Shown here in pieces: positions 23,667 to 34,563 of a DNA stretch of 64,000 nucleotides. The position numbers were made by a program, and so were the translations under genes. Below the pieces are notes generated by a model. That model was not told where the DNA came from and made no database searches. It saw only the letters and a list, made by a program, of their open reading frames with translations. This DNA is from Rhopalosiphum padi (Eukaryota; Arthropoda; Insecta; Hemiptera; Aphididae), in the NCBI RefSeq assembly GCF_020882245.1, contig NC_083599.1, positions 77,788,339 through 77,852,338 on the forward strand. The letters are read 5' to 3'. The number at the start of each line of letters is the position of its first letter. Positions within the stretch are counted from its first letter, which is position 1.

Positions 23667-23835
23667 TAAAAACAATATGTACAACAATTTTTACAAATAA
23701 TAAATAATACTGCAGTAATATAGTCAAAATATTAATTAAAAAATATATAATATGTACAAAATCTTACGATTGATTTAAAAACAATATGTACAACAATTTT
23801 TACAAATAATAAATAATACTGCAGTAATATAGTCA
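23667..23835. repeat. Direct duplication of a ~58-bp block
   Basis: AAAAACAATATGTACAACA and the following ~40 bp through CTGCAGTAATATAGTCA occur at 23667-23725 and again at 23777-23835, in the 3' untranslated part of the DD82E element. Confidence 0.85.
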
Positions 23836-23907
23836 TAATTAAAAATATATATAAACTGAATTCAAATTAAATCATTTTATAATAAATGTTTTTTATTGTC
23901 AAATGAT

Positions 23908-25433
23908 TTAATCGGAATCGAAGTCTGAACTTGTGTCACCTGTAATCGTTAAGACATGTGATCCTTGTTCTTCGTCCAGAAGTTGATCAGATACAACATC
24001 AATTTTCCAAAATTTCTCTTCTTCTTTTATCACATGGGAAACAAAGTTTTCCCACATACCTGGAGTAACCCGTTCTACGCCTTCTTCCAATAGTTTACGA
24101 ACATCTGGTAATTTATATGTCGTATTATTCATACGGACATAATTTTTTACCGATGACCACGCGAGTTCTATTGGGTTTAATTCGCAGTGATATGGGGGCA
24201 AACGTAACACCGTTTTATTAGCAGCTTTCGCTAATTCATCTATTACATATAGATCGTATTGTGGCTTTAAAACTTGAACACGTTCCAATAATTGGGATTT
24301 AACTTTTGTATGATCAACTACCTCACCTTTATTTTCGAGCCAGTTGATAATATCTGCCTTTTTCCAGGAGATAACGGGGCATGGGTCCATCTTCACCGAA
24401 TGATAAGACGCATTGTCCATGACGATCACGGCATTTTCATTCAATAATGGTAAAATCTTGTTGAACCACTCGTAAAAAGTATCACCGTTCATTTCGTCAT
24501 GGTAATCTTGTGTATTTTTTTTCGACTCGAAGCATAGGAGACCGCCAGCAACAAAGCCGTCTGATGACCCGATGTGCACAACAATGAGCCGCTTACCCTT
24601 ACCAGACGGTGCCTTTTGTCCTGTTGTAAGGCCCCGTAGAAATGCGTCCCTTGTCGATTGCACTGTATTGTCCACCCATGTACGTGTTGTAGTTTCACCT
24701 GCGTTTACCCAGGTTTCATCCAAATAATATATTGGTCTACCCAACTGACGGTAATGCTTAATGCTTTCCAAATATCTTCGACGCCAACATACAATATCAT
24801 TGCGTTCAATTAACGCGCTATTCCGAGACTTACGAACATATTCAAAATTCAGATGTTTTAGTACTCGGTACAAAGACATTTTTGAAAAATCCGGCAAACT
24901 ATCATCTTCGTTTATTGCTGTTAAAATTTTATTTAATGTCGGGATTTCACGGTTGTGCCAAAACTGATGTACTTTTTGTCTGATAGCATTTTGGTTGAAC
25001 TCGTCAATTTTATCTGTCACTTTCGGTCTAATTTTGGTCTTGTTTGGCGATGTCACGATTCCTTTGTTGCGATATTCTGACAGAGCAATGCTCACAGTCC
25101 GTTGTCCGATACCACATTCTTCGGATATTTTTTTTATCATTTCTTTCGCCGTCAATTTTGGCCCATCTCCACTTGATTGTTGTGCAATTTTGGTTTTATA
25201 CAAATTGACAATCATCATTTTTTGACCAGATCCAACAAACTAAAAATAATAGTTATATTATTAGTATAATATAATACAATATACTATATTACAAAAAAAA
25301 AAAATGGTACAGTATAATATAATACAATGATAATAGTTAAAATAATGCTTACTTTTCCACGAGGGTTTTTTTTCATTGGAGAACCGGCAGTTCCTTGTTG
25401 GATGGCTGTGTTGTCACTACCTTCTTGACTCAT
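23908..25433 (-). CDS. DDE_3-type transposase with DD82E spacing, two exons
   Basis: Exon 1 (25353-25433) encodes 27 residues starting MSQEGSDNTAIQQG. A phase-0 GT-AG intron (25240-25352) leads to exon 2 (23908-25239), giving 470 aa without stops. An HTH region (KLTAKEMIKKISEECGIGQR) precedes the catalytic core: IYYLDETWVN (Asp 1), AVIVMDNASYHS (Asp 2) and PPYHCELNPIELAW (Glu). I counted 82 residues between Asp 2 and Glu, far more than the 34 of classical mariner/Tc1. A DD82E spacing has been described for a group related to Tc1/mariner (I recall the name Sailor). The acidic C-terminus GDTSSDFDSD is shared with the broken copy at 18.3-22.7 kb. Confidence 0.9.
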
Positions 25434-26149
25434 TTTGGATAAAATAAATTAACGTACACAATAGACAGTCAAAATAAAACAGAACGCAAACACTGGCGCA
25501 AAAAAAAAATTAAAATAACTTAAGATACTTGGTAAAAAAAACACAAGACAGTAACGTAAACGACGCGCGACGTACGAATCAACAGTTGTCAGTTGCGTAG
25601 CTAATAACAATCAGCCTGTATACACGTGCGCCAACCGAAAACCGACCAGCTCCGATAGCAATCGACTTGTTTCGGCTTAAGACTGCTTAGTGGAGGGGAC
25701 ACTCGTGCGCGAAAATGACGAGTTTTGGTCGGCCGCCGTATGCGTTCTCTCGTGGTATGGACTTTAGCGATTTGTTTGTTTTGACTGTGACGCCAGTATG
25801 CCACGCGCTGATAATCCTATATAAAAACTATTAATATTGTGTATAAATGAATAATATTACGACTGCAAGACAAGTGTGGCTAGCGTTGTAGGAACACTTG
25901 GAATAATATTAAACAAAATCATCGCGTTCTTCATTTGGCATTTGCGTACAGCGAGCAGTGCAAGGTGCGACTGTGCGAGTACCGATGTAACTTATTAGTT
26001 ATTATAGTAGTTATTATAGTTATTATATTATATTTAATATTATTATATTATAGTTTTTATATTATTATTATTACTAAGTTATTTACTTGGTGGCTAGTTT
26101 GACTTCTGTTCTTCATTATTATTGTATGTTGTACACTTGTACATTAATA

Positions 26150-26284
26150 ATGGAATCTTCTCAACAACCGTTGAAAAAAATTAGATTGTCCGGTGGAGCA
26201 AGAAAAATATTGAAACAGAAAGAAAAATCTATTAAAGGGAATAGAAGTATTTTGTCATTTATTCAATTTAAAAATTTTACCTAA
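26150..26284 (+). pseudogene. N-terminal remnant of the hAT shell's transposase
   Basis: A 44-codon frame starting MESSQQPLKKIRLSGGARK is followed by KSIKGNRSILSFIQF. It resembles the extreme N-terminus of ZMYM1-like or related hAT proteins (basic start, then a SFF/SF-I-type motif). The rest of the gene is deleted, and the right TIR follows after about 100 bp. Confidence 0.5.
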
Positions 26285-26394
26285 CTGACCCCAATAAATT
26301 TGTTGACTAATTTAAACCCTGGTGCAATGATGCTAGATAGTGGCCACTAAATAATCTTTTGCCCTAGGGCTCAAAAATTCTAGTTGCGGCACTG

Positions 26395-26795
26395 ATGATA
26401 GAGGAGAAGAAGAAGTTAAAAGAGTGTCACGCAGATTTGGTCTATATGAATTTGAAAGTTTAGTAAACTTTCGTTCACGAAATGCGTCTTCTGATCTTAT
26501 AAAAACACTAAACATACTTCCAACAGCAACTTCCAAATGTGAACGAGGATTTTCTGATATGAATCTCACCATAACTGATCTTAGAACTCGTTTAACAATT
26601 GAAAATGTGTCAGATTTAATGTTTATCTCCATCAATGGCCCCCCAGTTGAAGACTTCAATCCACAACCATACGTAAAAATTTGGCTGCGAAACCACAGAT
26701 CAGCAGATTCAGCTCCACGTGGTAAAGAACAAAAAAAAACCGTCGACGAAGAAGATGAGTTAAGAAAACAATTTTTTATCAATTTATTTAAATAA
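26395..26795 (+). pseudogene. hAT transposase, C-terminal dimerisation part
   Basis: Coding begins directly after the right end of the hAT shell (DDRGEEEVKRVSRRFGLYEF) and runs to a stop at 26793-26795. It contains LPTATSKCERGFSDMNLTIT, the hAT dimerisation motif of the KIAA1586-like group, and a basic tail. No upstream part is present, so it is an orphan C-terminus, probably the host element into which the shell inserted before a deletion removed its left part. Confidence 0.75.
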
Positions 26796-26995
26796 TTCAT
26801 TTTTATAATTTTGTTTTGATATAATAAAAATGTAATAGTAATTTTTTTAGTTATTAATTAAACCTCTCCACCACTTTTATCGTAAAAATAATGAAATACC
26901 TATATTTTGGCGTTCTTCAGCGTAGTATACTCTCATACAAAATGATGGGAACATCGCTGCTTATATTAACTTATAAGTGAGAAATAAATACATAC

Positions 26996-28166
26996 ATTTG
27001 AATTCCAATAAATTGTTCAATCTCAGCTGATGATATAGCAATGCATTTTCCTGACTTCTGTACAGAATAAATATTGGTTTGTTCACATAAATTCTGAATA
27101 ATATCATCATCAAAATACTGTTTAAAATATTTATAAGGAGATAAAATGTGAGTAAGTGGATCAGGTAAGTTTCCTTTCCATGTTGAATCAGGGTTTTGAT
27201 ATGGTACCTATAATATGAAAATAGTTAATATTCAATTACCAAACATTTTTGTTGACAAATTGTTCTTTTAAAATTAATACCTTTTCCCAATTTGGACCTA
27301 TCCTAACTTATTCATCAAAAAGTCTATTTTCCTCTTCAATCTCTGCTTCTATGTCTCTCTGGTTAAGCATAATTAAATTAATTTCAAAATTGACTTCATC
27401 CTCTTCCAATAAATTATTTTGCATAGGAAACAGTTCCTGAATTATATTATTTTAATATTAGTCAATAAATGTATAGTTTAATAGAATATATAGAGATACT
27501 TACTTCAATATTATCAGGAAATTGATTCAATATTTCATTTAGATTGTCAATATTAATGTCATCACCTTCATCTAGTTCTTCTAGGTCTGATACATCTCCT
27601 TGTAATAACTCAGCCACTTCTTCATCAGTTAGTTTTTTCCCCATGTTACTAGTTACTATGGTAACATCAAAAAATAAAAATGTAAATTTGCAACAAAATG
27701 TTCATGACTCCAAAAATAATCATTGGGAATTTGAGACATAATTTAAAAAAAATTGAATTGTTTGTTTAATCCCAATGATTATTATAGGAATCATGGTGTT
27801 TATGATACTATAATGAAAATAATATAATAGTTATATCTATAATAATACTTTAACTAGAAAGATGAAGTAATTTTTAACATGATTACATTTTTTTTTAATT
27901 GATTTGGATAAAGTAACTTACCTTTTAATTAATACTTAAAATTTGGTTTCTTGCATCGTGGTTGTTTATTGATAACGAAAACAAACTGACAGTTTACTAT
28001 CACTTTATCATTCAAATAAGAAAAAACAGTGTACCCATTTGAAAGAATATACAATTTCTCGTCTATTTATGTGTATTTAGTCTTTATTGGAAAATTGTGG
28101 ACTGTTTAATACGTCATTGATATACATTATACATGATTCCAAAAGTTATCGTTGGGCTTGAAAGGG
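26996..28166 (-). pseudogene. piggyBac-like element, 5' part (three exons)
   Basis: The right border is TTAA (28167-28170) followed inward by CCCTTTCAAGCCCAACG. Exon 1 (27504-27644) encodes an acidic N-terminus (MGKKLTDEEVAELLQGDVSD). Exon 2 starts at 27436 and contains an in-frame TAA after ENRLFDE. Exon 3 (26996-27207) encodes DPLTHILSPYKYFKQYFDDD and IEQFIGIQ, the start of the piggyBac transposase domain (DDE_Tnp_1_7). The remaining exons and the other end are missing. It is inserted in the THAP-domain gene at a TTAA. Confidence 0.75.
27650..28166 (-). repeat. Subterminal inverted motifs of the piggyBac-like end
   Basis: AATCATTGGGA/CAATGATTATTA-type motifs near 27710-27740 and 27768-27795 face each other and resemble the inverse of the end sequence CCAACGATAACTTTTGGAATCATG at 28128-28152. 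No coding is seen in this 500-bp stretch. Confidence 0.45.
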
Positions 28167-28170
28167 TTAA

Positions 28171-29912
28171 TCTTACATTATGATAAGATTCCAAACGGCC
28201 AGTATGCACAAAATTTTTTGCATGTGGCAAATCTTTTATAAAATCTTTTGCAGTTATAACTTTTTTTAATGCATAATATGATTCATCATCAGATTTTAAC
28301 CCCAATTTTTTATTTATTTCTTCATCTGTTAATGAATCATGATCGCATGTTTTTATTACTCCATTTTCTTCCCATTCGTGTTCATTTTTTATACGATGTA
28401 GTAGAGACGTGAATTTTTCAACTAATAATTGACCGTCACCTTTGCAGTTTTGCGAAGCCCATCAGAGATGATTATTTATACTACTTTTCCATAAATAAGC
28501 TTTTTCATGTTTTTTTTCTAATGTTTTCATTTTTTTCATCAAACTTTTAGATAGGTGCCACACATCAAATTCATGTTGTATTTCAGGATGTTGTGTTCTA
28601 ATGTAAAAACGAATTCCTATATGTCGATCAGTAAGAAATAATTTAATATTGCAATTTTGATTTTTGTTCAGATCATTAAGTAATGGTTCACAACCTTTTC
28701 TTCCAAGTCACCTTTTACCATACCTTTTTGAACAAGTTTAAAGTCTACTATTTTACCACTACGTAAATCCATTACCGAATAGATACAATACTTGGCGCAA
28801 AAGCCTGGAGAGTCATACTGCCCATCTCCAGCTAACCAAATATCATTTTCTGAATTTTTAATACTATCAATTGTACTTTTCTTATGATCTTCCCAAATAT
28901 TACAGATGATTGGTCCAGTATAACGGTTAATTATTTTATCATATACCGGACGAGAAAAAAATGATAGTTTTAATGAATCACAAAAAGCTACCATTTGTGT
29001 ATATAGAATTCCGGATAAAGTCAAAGCAGATCCAATTAATATATTTCCCAATGGCCGTTTATTAATCTTATTTTGTGAACGCCAAATTAATTTATGGTTT
29101 CTATCACATATAGTTATAACAGATAGCAATGCCCCTTGGATATAATGTTGGACGGTTACAACTGTAGATTTACATTGACGGCAACGGTTAAAAAGTAGCA
29201 ATAAACAATCCCAAAATACAAAAAAACAAGAATTATCTTCAATGTTTAATGATGGTTTTTGCCGTGTCTGTTTACATTCATATATTTCTTCTTCTTCTTC
29301 TTCTTCTTGGTTTTCTATTTCAAAAGATATGTCATTTGTAGGCTTATATAATTTGTAGTTTTCATTGCCTATATCACACTGTATGCCTTTATCATTCGGA
29401 TTATCATTGAAGTAAATACAATTTGGATTATCGGTATCTAGTAAATTATCTTCATCGGAATCAGATTCATTAAAATTGTCTACGAAATTGTCAATTTTAA
29501 ATTGTTTAACCGATGTGCTTGTTGAATTTTGTTTTGATATAATATCTTCTACGTTTCTTTTTCGGGAAATTCTTATACTTCGAGATGTTTTGGGTCTAAG
29601 ATCATCAACTTTGTAAATAGTTGGAATAGAATCGGAATTTAAATATAATTTTATTTTTTCATTTGGCAGTAGCGGTTTTTTTAGTTTACTCGATTCTGTA
29701 AAATCTTGTTCTTGAAAATGTTTTGAACATATTCTAGATCCATTACCCGGAACAAAATCTTTACGTTTACAAAACACTAACCATTGTTTAAATCTAAGTG
29801 GTGATTTATTTCTTTTTGGAAAACTATAAAAATTTATATTTTCAGATTGACTGCAAGTTGCCCTTTTCTTATCGCTATTTGAATTACATCCAAATACAGA
29901 ACAAAGAACCAT
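28171..29912 (-). pseudogene. THAP-domain transposase, Kolobok-like
   Basis: The frame opens with a THAP zinc finger (MVLCSVFGC; FVPGNGSRICSKHFQEQDF; SIPTIY), followed by an acidic linker with a Glu run. A catalytic-looking region follows: KRPLGNILIGSALTLSGILY, IWLAGDGQYDSPGFCAKYC, LLTDRHIGIR, IQHEFDVWHLSKS, and FVHTGRLESYHNV at the truncation. Two in-frame TGA codons (28668-28670 and 28462-28464, the latter in a HL-W-W context) interrupt it, and a piggyBac-like element cuts off the C-terminus at TTAA 28167. The THAP-plus-DDE layout fits Kolobok, a TTAA-targeting superfamily, but the assignment is from memory of the pattern. Confidence 0.75.
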
Positions 29913-30238
29913 TTTACCCCTAAAATAAATTACACCATTTTGTTTTAATTTTAAATTTTAATGTACGAGTGCCTACTACTTATATGTACCTACCTACTTT
30001 AATATCCTAACATAAAGTATATTTTAATATTAATTGATATGGTTATAGGACATAAATAAAATATTATAAAATGGGCTTACATTAAAATAGATATATTTAT
30101 TTTTTTATTTTTAAAAATTTAATTATAAGAAGTGTTCTTATTAATATTACAAATATTGAAATATATATATATTTTATATAGTAATAATAATTTATTATAT
30201 AATATGTATGATAATTTATTATAACTAATATATTTTGT
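29913..30238. other. AT-rich spacer
   Basis: Upstream region of the THAP gene, with long AT runs near 30150-30230. No gene seen. Confidence 0.5.
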
Positions 30239-30520
30239 TTACAGTGTAGATGATTTATAACCAACATAACAACTGTCTTGTTCCGGATATTTCTGTCGTA
30301 TTTTATTTACAACACAGGATGGAATAACAATGCGATTACCTATACAAAACCAAAAATGTAAACATTTGTATTTATACGTTTCATATTGCATTATATTATC
30401 AATGGACTTATAGTCATCCTACCTTTTCCTATAGAATTCCACGAGTTTATCCAATAAGTAAATTGTTTATAACAAATATACCTCCACATCTTATTAGTTG
30501 GTTGTGATGAACATAACGAT
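30239..30520 (-). pseudogene. P2RX7 C-terminal-like zinc domain fragment (two exons)
   Basis: On the minus strand, 30423-~30520 reads LCSSQPTNKMWRYICYKQF and ends SIGKG. A short phase-fitting intron (30340-30422) joins it to NRIVIPSCVVNKIRQKYPEQ and a stop at about 30239. This pattern (tyrosine-rich W-I/H-G block, then R-x-VIPSCVV-x2-IR) is that of the P2X7 receptor C-terminal domain, which also occurs widely as a stand-alone or transposon-linked module in invertebrates. The usual N-terminal cysteine cluster is not seen, so this is a fragment. Confidence 0.6.
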
Positions 30521-30889
30521 TTTTTTTTTTTTCTTTTGTTTTTTGATTTAACAATAATTTGTCAGTCCCGGTTCGCACTGTGTTCGATGCACACGTCTTA
30601 TTCCAACTCCGTTATAATTTCGTTGTTATTCTCGCTCTGTGCAACCGATTTGGTTCAAATTTATAGCGAAAATTTACTAACGTTAAACTCTATGCAAATT
30701 AGTAACTTAATTTGTACTGTGAGTGTACTGTTATCGTAATGCTTACTAAATGTAATTTTTATTTTACCTACATGATATAAGTGTCTAGTGAAACATCTAA
30801 CAGTCGTTGCGTAAACCGCAGATAACGCGCCGCGTTATCGCGGTTTCGCGTCCGTCGCCCAGCGGTCCGTGACCTTGCTCACGTAAGTA

Positions 30890-31345
30890 ATGCCGCCTAC
30901 TCCAGTTATAAATAGTGTACAAAAAAAAACAACCAAATCAACTATTACGGATAAAATTAAAACTAAAAACAGCACTATACAGCCTGCTCGTTTAACAATT
31001 CCTACAAATTCTAACAAAAGTTCCTTAATTAATTCTGAACACAGCTCTCAGAGTCGTAATATGAACAACACTACAGATGGCGAATGGATCTTGCAGAATT
31101 CCTCGCAGAAAAATAAAAAGATTCTTTCTAGTTCTTCTTCTGACGTTTCTCATACGAAAACCCCCCCTCCGCCGAGCAAAAAACTTTTTACAACACGAAA
31201 TCACTTCGAAGCTTTAAATTCAAATCCATGTGAAAAAGATTCACCAGACATCGATGTTGACGCTAATGATGTTATATCTAAAATTTGTTTTAACAATAAA
31301 TTTAAGGACCAGGATTGTGAACTTGAAGGAACTAAATCTCCAATT
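30890..31345 (+). pseudogene. Non-LTR retrotransposon ORF1, N-terminal part
   Basis: An ATG at 30890 opens a Ser/Thr/Lys-rich frame with TPPPPSKKLFTTRNHFEALN, a style typical of the N-terminal region of LINE ORF1 (Jockey/I-like clades). The 100 bp before it are GC-rich and resemble a LINE 5' UTR. No CCHC knuckles or reverse transcriptase follow. The frame breaks off near 31345 against the minus-strand gene, so this is a 3'-truncated fragment, which is unusual for a LINE. Confidence 0.5.
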
Positions 31346-32956
31346 ATTAGCCCAAGGTATCTACTAAAATATAACATTTCACTTACTGTCATTTTTATAG
31401 TCTTTTGTCGTTTAAGATTGTCTTCTTTTATTAATGTTGGTCTATTTCGTATATCAACTGGTCCATAATTGAATGTTTCAATTCTATTATTTAAATTGTC
31501 TAATGAGAAATATTTGCTATAAAATATTAAGTGATTTAATATAAGAGCTAAATCATACTTAAAAACACCTTCTAATAAATCGTGCATAATGTCTACACTA
31601 AAGTTATTAACCACAGAAAATGAATGAACATCATTCCATGTACATATTTCTTTTATACCAGTAAGAGAAGAATCGTTAGCCATTACATCTACATTATAAT
31701 TGTTCAAATTTCTTAGACAGTTATCATTTTGTTTCAGCTGAGAGTGACATTCAGTTTTACTGCATTTACAAAAACGACAAGGGTATCTAGCAATAAAGTT
31801 TTCTGAAAAACCCAAAATTGAATGTAATCCAAGGTTATCCCCCAAAATTAAACCTAAGGAAAAATATACTTGATGTGATATGTTCTTTATGTTTGGTGAC
31901 CCCTGTCTCTTCTAAATAATTTAGTTCTGTTATAAGATTATAAAAAATTTTATGATTTCCATAATACTTTGAATCATCACTTTTAAATAGAGAAGCTAAA
32001 AATATATTGCTTAACGAAGAAGATAATTCAGGTGGCAAACACGATAATGAAACATATACAGCACCTAGCTTTTGACAACCAGCATGAGAACCTAAAGGGT
32101 TGTTCACTTCAAAATCATCAAAATATAAAAACAAAGGTAAAATTATTTTGTTCTGATTCATTCTTAATTTCTCCTTCCATAATTGTGATTGTAGAAAACT
32201 TGATATCAACTCACTTTCAGTTGTTTTCAAATAAGATATATAATTTAGTATTATCTCAAACATATAACTGTGTTCTAAGAATTTTTCGAAAACTAATCTA
32301 AGAGGAATTACACTTATTTTAACTGCTTTTGGTTCCAATATTACTCTACCATTACATAATCTATCATTAATCCTGTATCCAATGGATATTTCTTCAGGTC
32401 GAACTAAAAGGCCCTGTTCATCAAGTGTCTGTAGTCTTAAATATTCAGTTTGCATATTCTCAAATGGTGAACCCATATAAAAAATTATCTCTTTAATTTG
32501 TGATGGCTCATTGCCAATATTAAGCATCGTTACATACGCTTATTACTTGATTTATCTTTTCTTTCAAAATAGATAAAATCATACTATTAAACTCTTGTAA
32601 ATCATCAATCAATTTTTGAACTGTTTTTCTAGGTAAACCAGAGTAACTATACCATTTAGAAATTAAAGCAATACTATTTTGATAAATTTGTTTTTTATGT
32701 CATCTACTGATTCAATATTTTGATCTTCATTAATATTAACATTGCTATTGGGAGAAATGTTTGAAACAGCAGGTGGTATTAACTCACAATAAGTATGAAC
32801 TACTTTATCAATACTATTAAAAATTAAATTTATAGGATGATAATTTAAATGTTTCTTAAACGAATTTAAATTACTGAAACTTCTAAAACAATTCTGCTCT
32901 AAACATTTAAACTCTTTAATATTATTAACAATGTGAAATATATTTAAATGTATCAT
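31201..32956 (-). pseudogene. Unassigned transposon-type gene with C2H2 start, frameshifted
   Basis: Three overlapping minus-strand frames (32663-32956, 31835-32527, 31201-31845) read as one decayed gene. The first has a C2H2 finger (C-x4-C, H-x3/4-H). A bridging segment with YSGLPRKTVQKLIDDLQEF lies in another frame. The second contains LPLFLYFDDFEVNNPLGSHA and KLGAVYVSLSCLPPE. The third has GDNLGLHSILGFSENF, a C-x2-C knuckle (RYPCRFCKC) and FSVDIMHDLLEGVFKYDL. The LYFDDFE/NPLGS block recurs in multi-copy uncharacterised genes of animals and is vaguely like CACTA-type TNP2 proteins, but I cannot assign a superfamily. At least two frameshifts are present. The end (31201-31340) overlaps the plus-strand LINE fragment. 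Confidence 0.6.
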
Positions 32957-33261
32957 CAGGTGACTAACTGCCTGAAATTGTTAAAAACATAAAAAACACT
33001 TAAGCATATTTAAACTTATTAAGTATATTATACAACAATTTAATAGAATAAATGAGTTATTTAAAATTATTGAAATCGTTCATGAAACTTTGAACAGCCA
33101 AAAACTTCTTGTTGGGCCCAGTTATATCAAAAAAAATGTTTTGAATCAAATACCAAATTTTTTCAGCTTCAGGAGGGTATTTTAAATTAAATGTATGAAA
33201 AGACGCATACGTCCAAGGCTTTAACTGGACTCTCTAATTTATAATGTATATCATTTACCAC

Positions 33262-34396
33262 TGTAAAACAATCTGTGTCATTGTTCGCGCCAAACAAGTT
33301 GCTTATCGCTTATGCGCGCCGATGACACCGTCTTAATTGCTTCTTTTCCTCTCCATACTCCACTCCGTCCTTATAACCATTTTACTATTCTAATTTATAA
33401 TATTGTTATTTATTCTCTTTGTATATATATATTATTTTCTGTCGAACAATTATTGGTCGATATTTGCCACATATGCTTATTATCATTTATCGCTGTTTTT
33501 TTTCATATCATTTGAAAATTATTATTATTGTTTTGCGGCCAACGCCCTTATTATTATTATTATTCACTACTTTGTCGTTTTTTCAAACATTTTTGTTCCC
33601 GCTATTGCAGCGGTTTGTTTTTATACTGTTTTTAAATCGCATTGAGCGCAATCGTTTGTATTATTATAAGGCAGTGAGCCTTACTACTCACACATTGCTA
33701 TATTGAGTCCCTATATTGTGAAAGGACAATAAATACTATTTTATACTTCACAACTGTCTCTCGTAAGTTACTTTTTTTTATATATTACCTCATACCTACG
33801 ATCAACATAGCCAGCGTCTACCGATTGCTGTGTGTCGCTGTGCTCAACTCCGCATCACCACCGAGAGAGTTCTTCCGCGTAGTCCGCCAGCACCCATTGT
33901 GGGTTGTGTGAGAGGCCGCCCCGGTCGCCTAGTCGTACCAGTCATTAGCCCACCAGCCACCAGCCCGCCAGCACCTTCCTTAGTTATAAGTAGTTTTAAG
34001 TTGTCCCAATATTGATAGTTCCTCCCTGTGGTTATTGCACCAGACCGGATCGACCACAGGGCCCCTTGGCCCCATTTAAATAACTTGCATCATCCTACTT
34101 CCCTTACATAAATATATATCTCTTCCCGTTCCTCCATGTCATCGTCGTGCGCATAAATTGCCTACTCGCAATTTATAAGGCGTAAATATATTTGGTTGCC
34201 TATATGCCATGCCAATTAGTCGGCGTTGTTGTTTTAGGATTGGCCGTTTTTTTGGCACTTATTGTTCTCGGGCATTTTCCGAATGGTCCTTCGAGAGCCC
34301 ATTGTGTTGGGCGCCTACATTTTTTGGTCCTTCGAACCGGATGTAGTTAATAAAAACCACGAATATTTATAGGATTACACCACTTTTGTCTTTACA
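33262..34396 (+). mobile_element. BEL/Pao 5' LTR
   Basis: The 1135-bp block starts TGTAAA and ends TTTACA and is followed about 165 bp later by a BEL/Pao-type gag gene in the same orientation. It interrupts the minus-strand gene described at 33035-36350 exactly at 33261/33262. A possible primer-binding site starts with TGGTTCGTGAT near 34408. AATAAA-like sequence occurs near 33730. The 3' LTR is absent, so the target duplication cannot be checked. Confidence 0.72.
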
Positions 34397-34563
34397 CACG
34401 ATCAATTTGGTTCGTGATATAATCGTTATAGGTAGTACCTACATCTGTAAATTCTGTACTGTCATTGAGGTATTATATATCTAAACTGCTCTGCTGTAGG
34501 TGATCTACGAACATCTTCTCGATTTTGTAGTCCTACTCTTGCGTTGAGTACATTCAGATCATA

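Larger units (their letters stand above)
23401..25767 (-). mobile_element. Intact Tc1/mariner-related element, DD82E type
   Basis: Inverted ends share CTATAGTCCATACCACGAG on the left and the inverse of CTAAAGTCCATACCACGAG on the right, continuing to GAACGCATACGGC (over 30 bp, few mismatches). The left end carries a second direct copy of the TIR core (CCATACCACCAGAGAACG) about 77 bp further in, at 23485. No clean TA duplication is visible. It contains one intact two-exon transposase gene on the minus strand. Confidence 0.82.
23107..26394 (+). mobile_element. Internally deleted hAT shell holding a DD82E-type element
   Basis: The left end CAGTGCCGCAAC (23107-23118) and right end GTTGCGGCACTG (26383-26394) are exact inverses, and both are followed inward by GGGC/GCCC-rich sequence (GGCAATGCCCCGGG; GCCCTAGGGC). 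Without the inserted 23401-25767 element it is about 920 bp and retains only the first ~45 codons of its gene. The 8-bp flanks (ATGACTAT and ATGATAGA) match poorly, so the insertion site has been altered. Confidence 0.72.

Noticed and set aside
23099..26402. 8-bp TSD for the hAT shell at 23107-26394
   Set aside because: ATGACTAT and ATGATAGA differ too much; the TIRs are clear but the TSD is not claimed.
26333..26800. 155-codon minus-strand frame
   Set aside because: Exact antisense of the hAT C-terminus on the plus strand, which has a recognisable family motif.
33312..33706. Three overlapping hydrophobic plus-strand frames
   Set aside because: They lie inside the BEL/Pao LTR and consist of T-rich, Phe/Ile/Leu-rich translation; no gene context.
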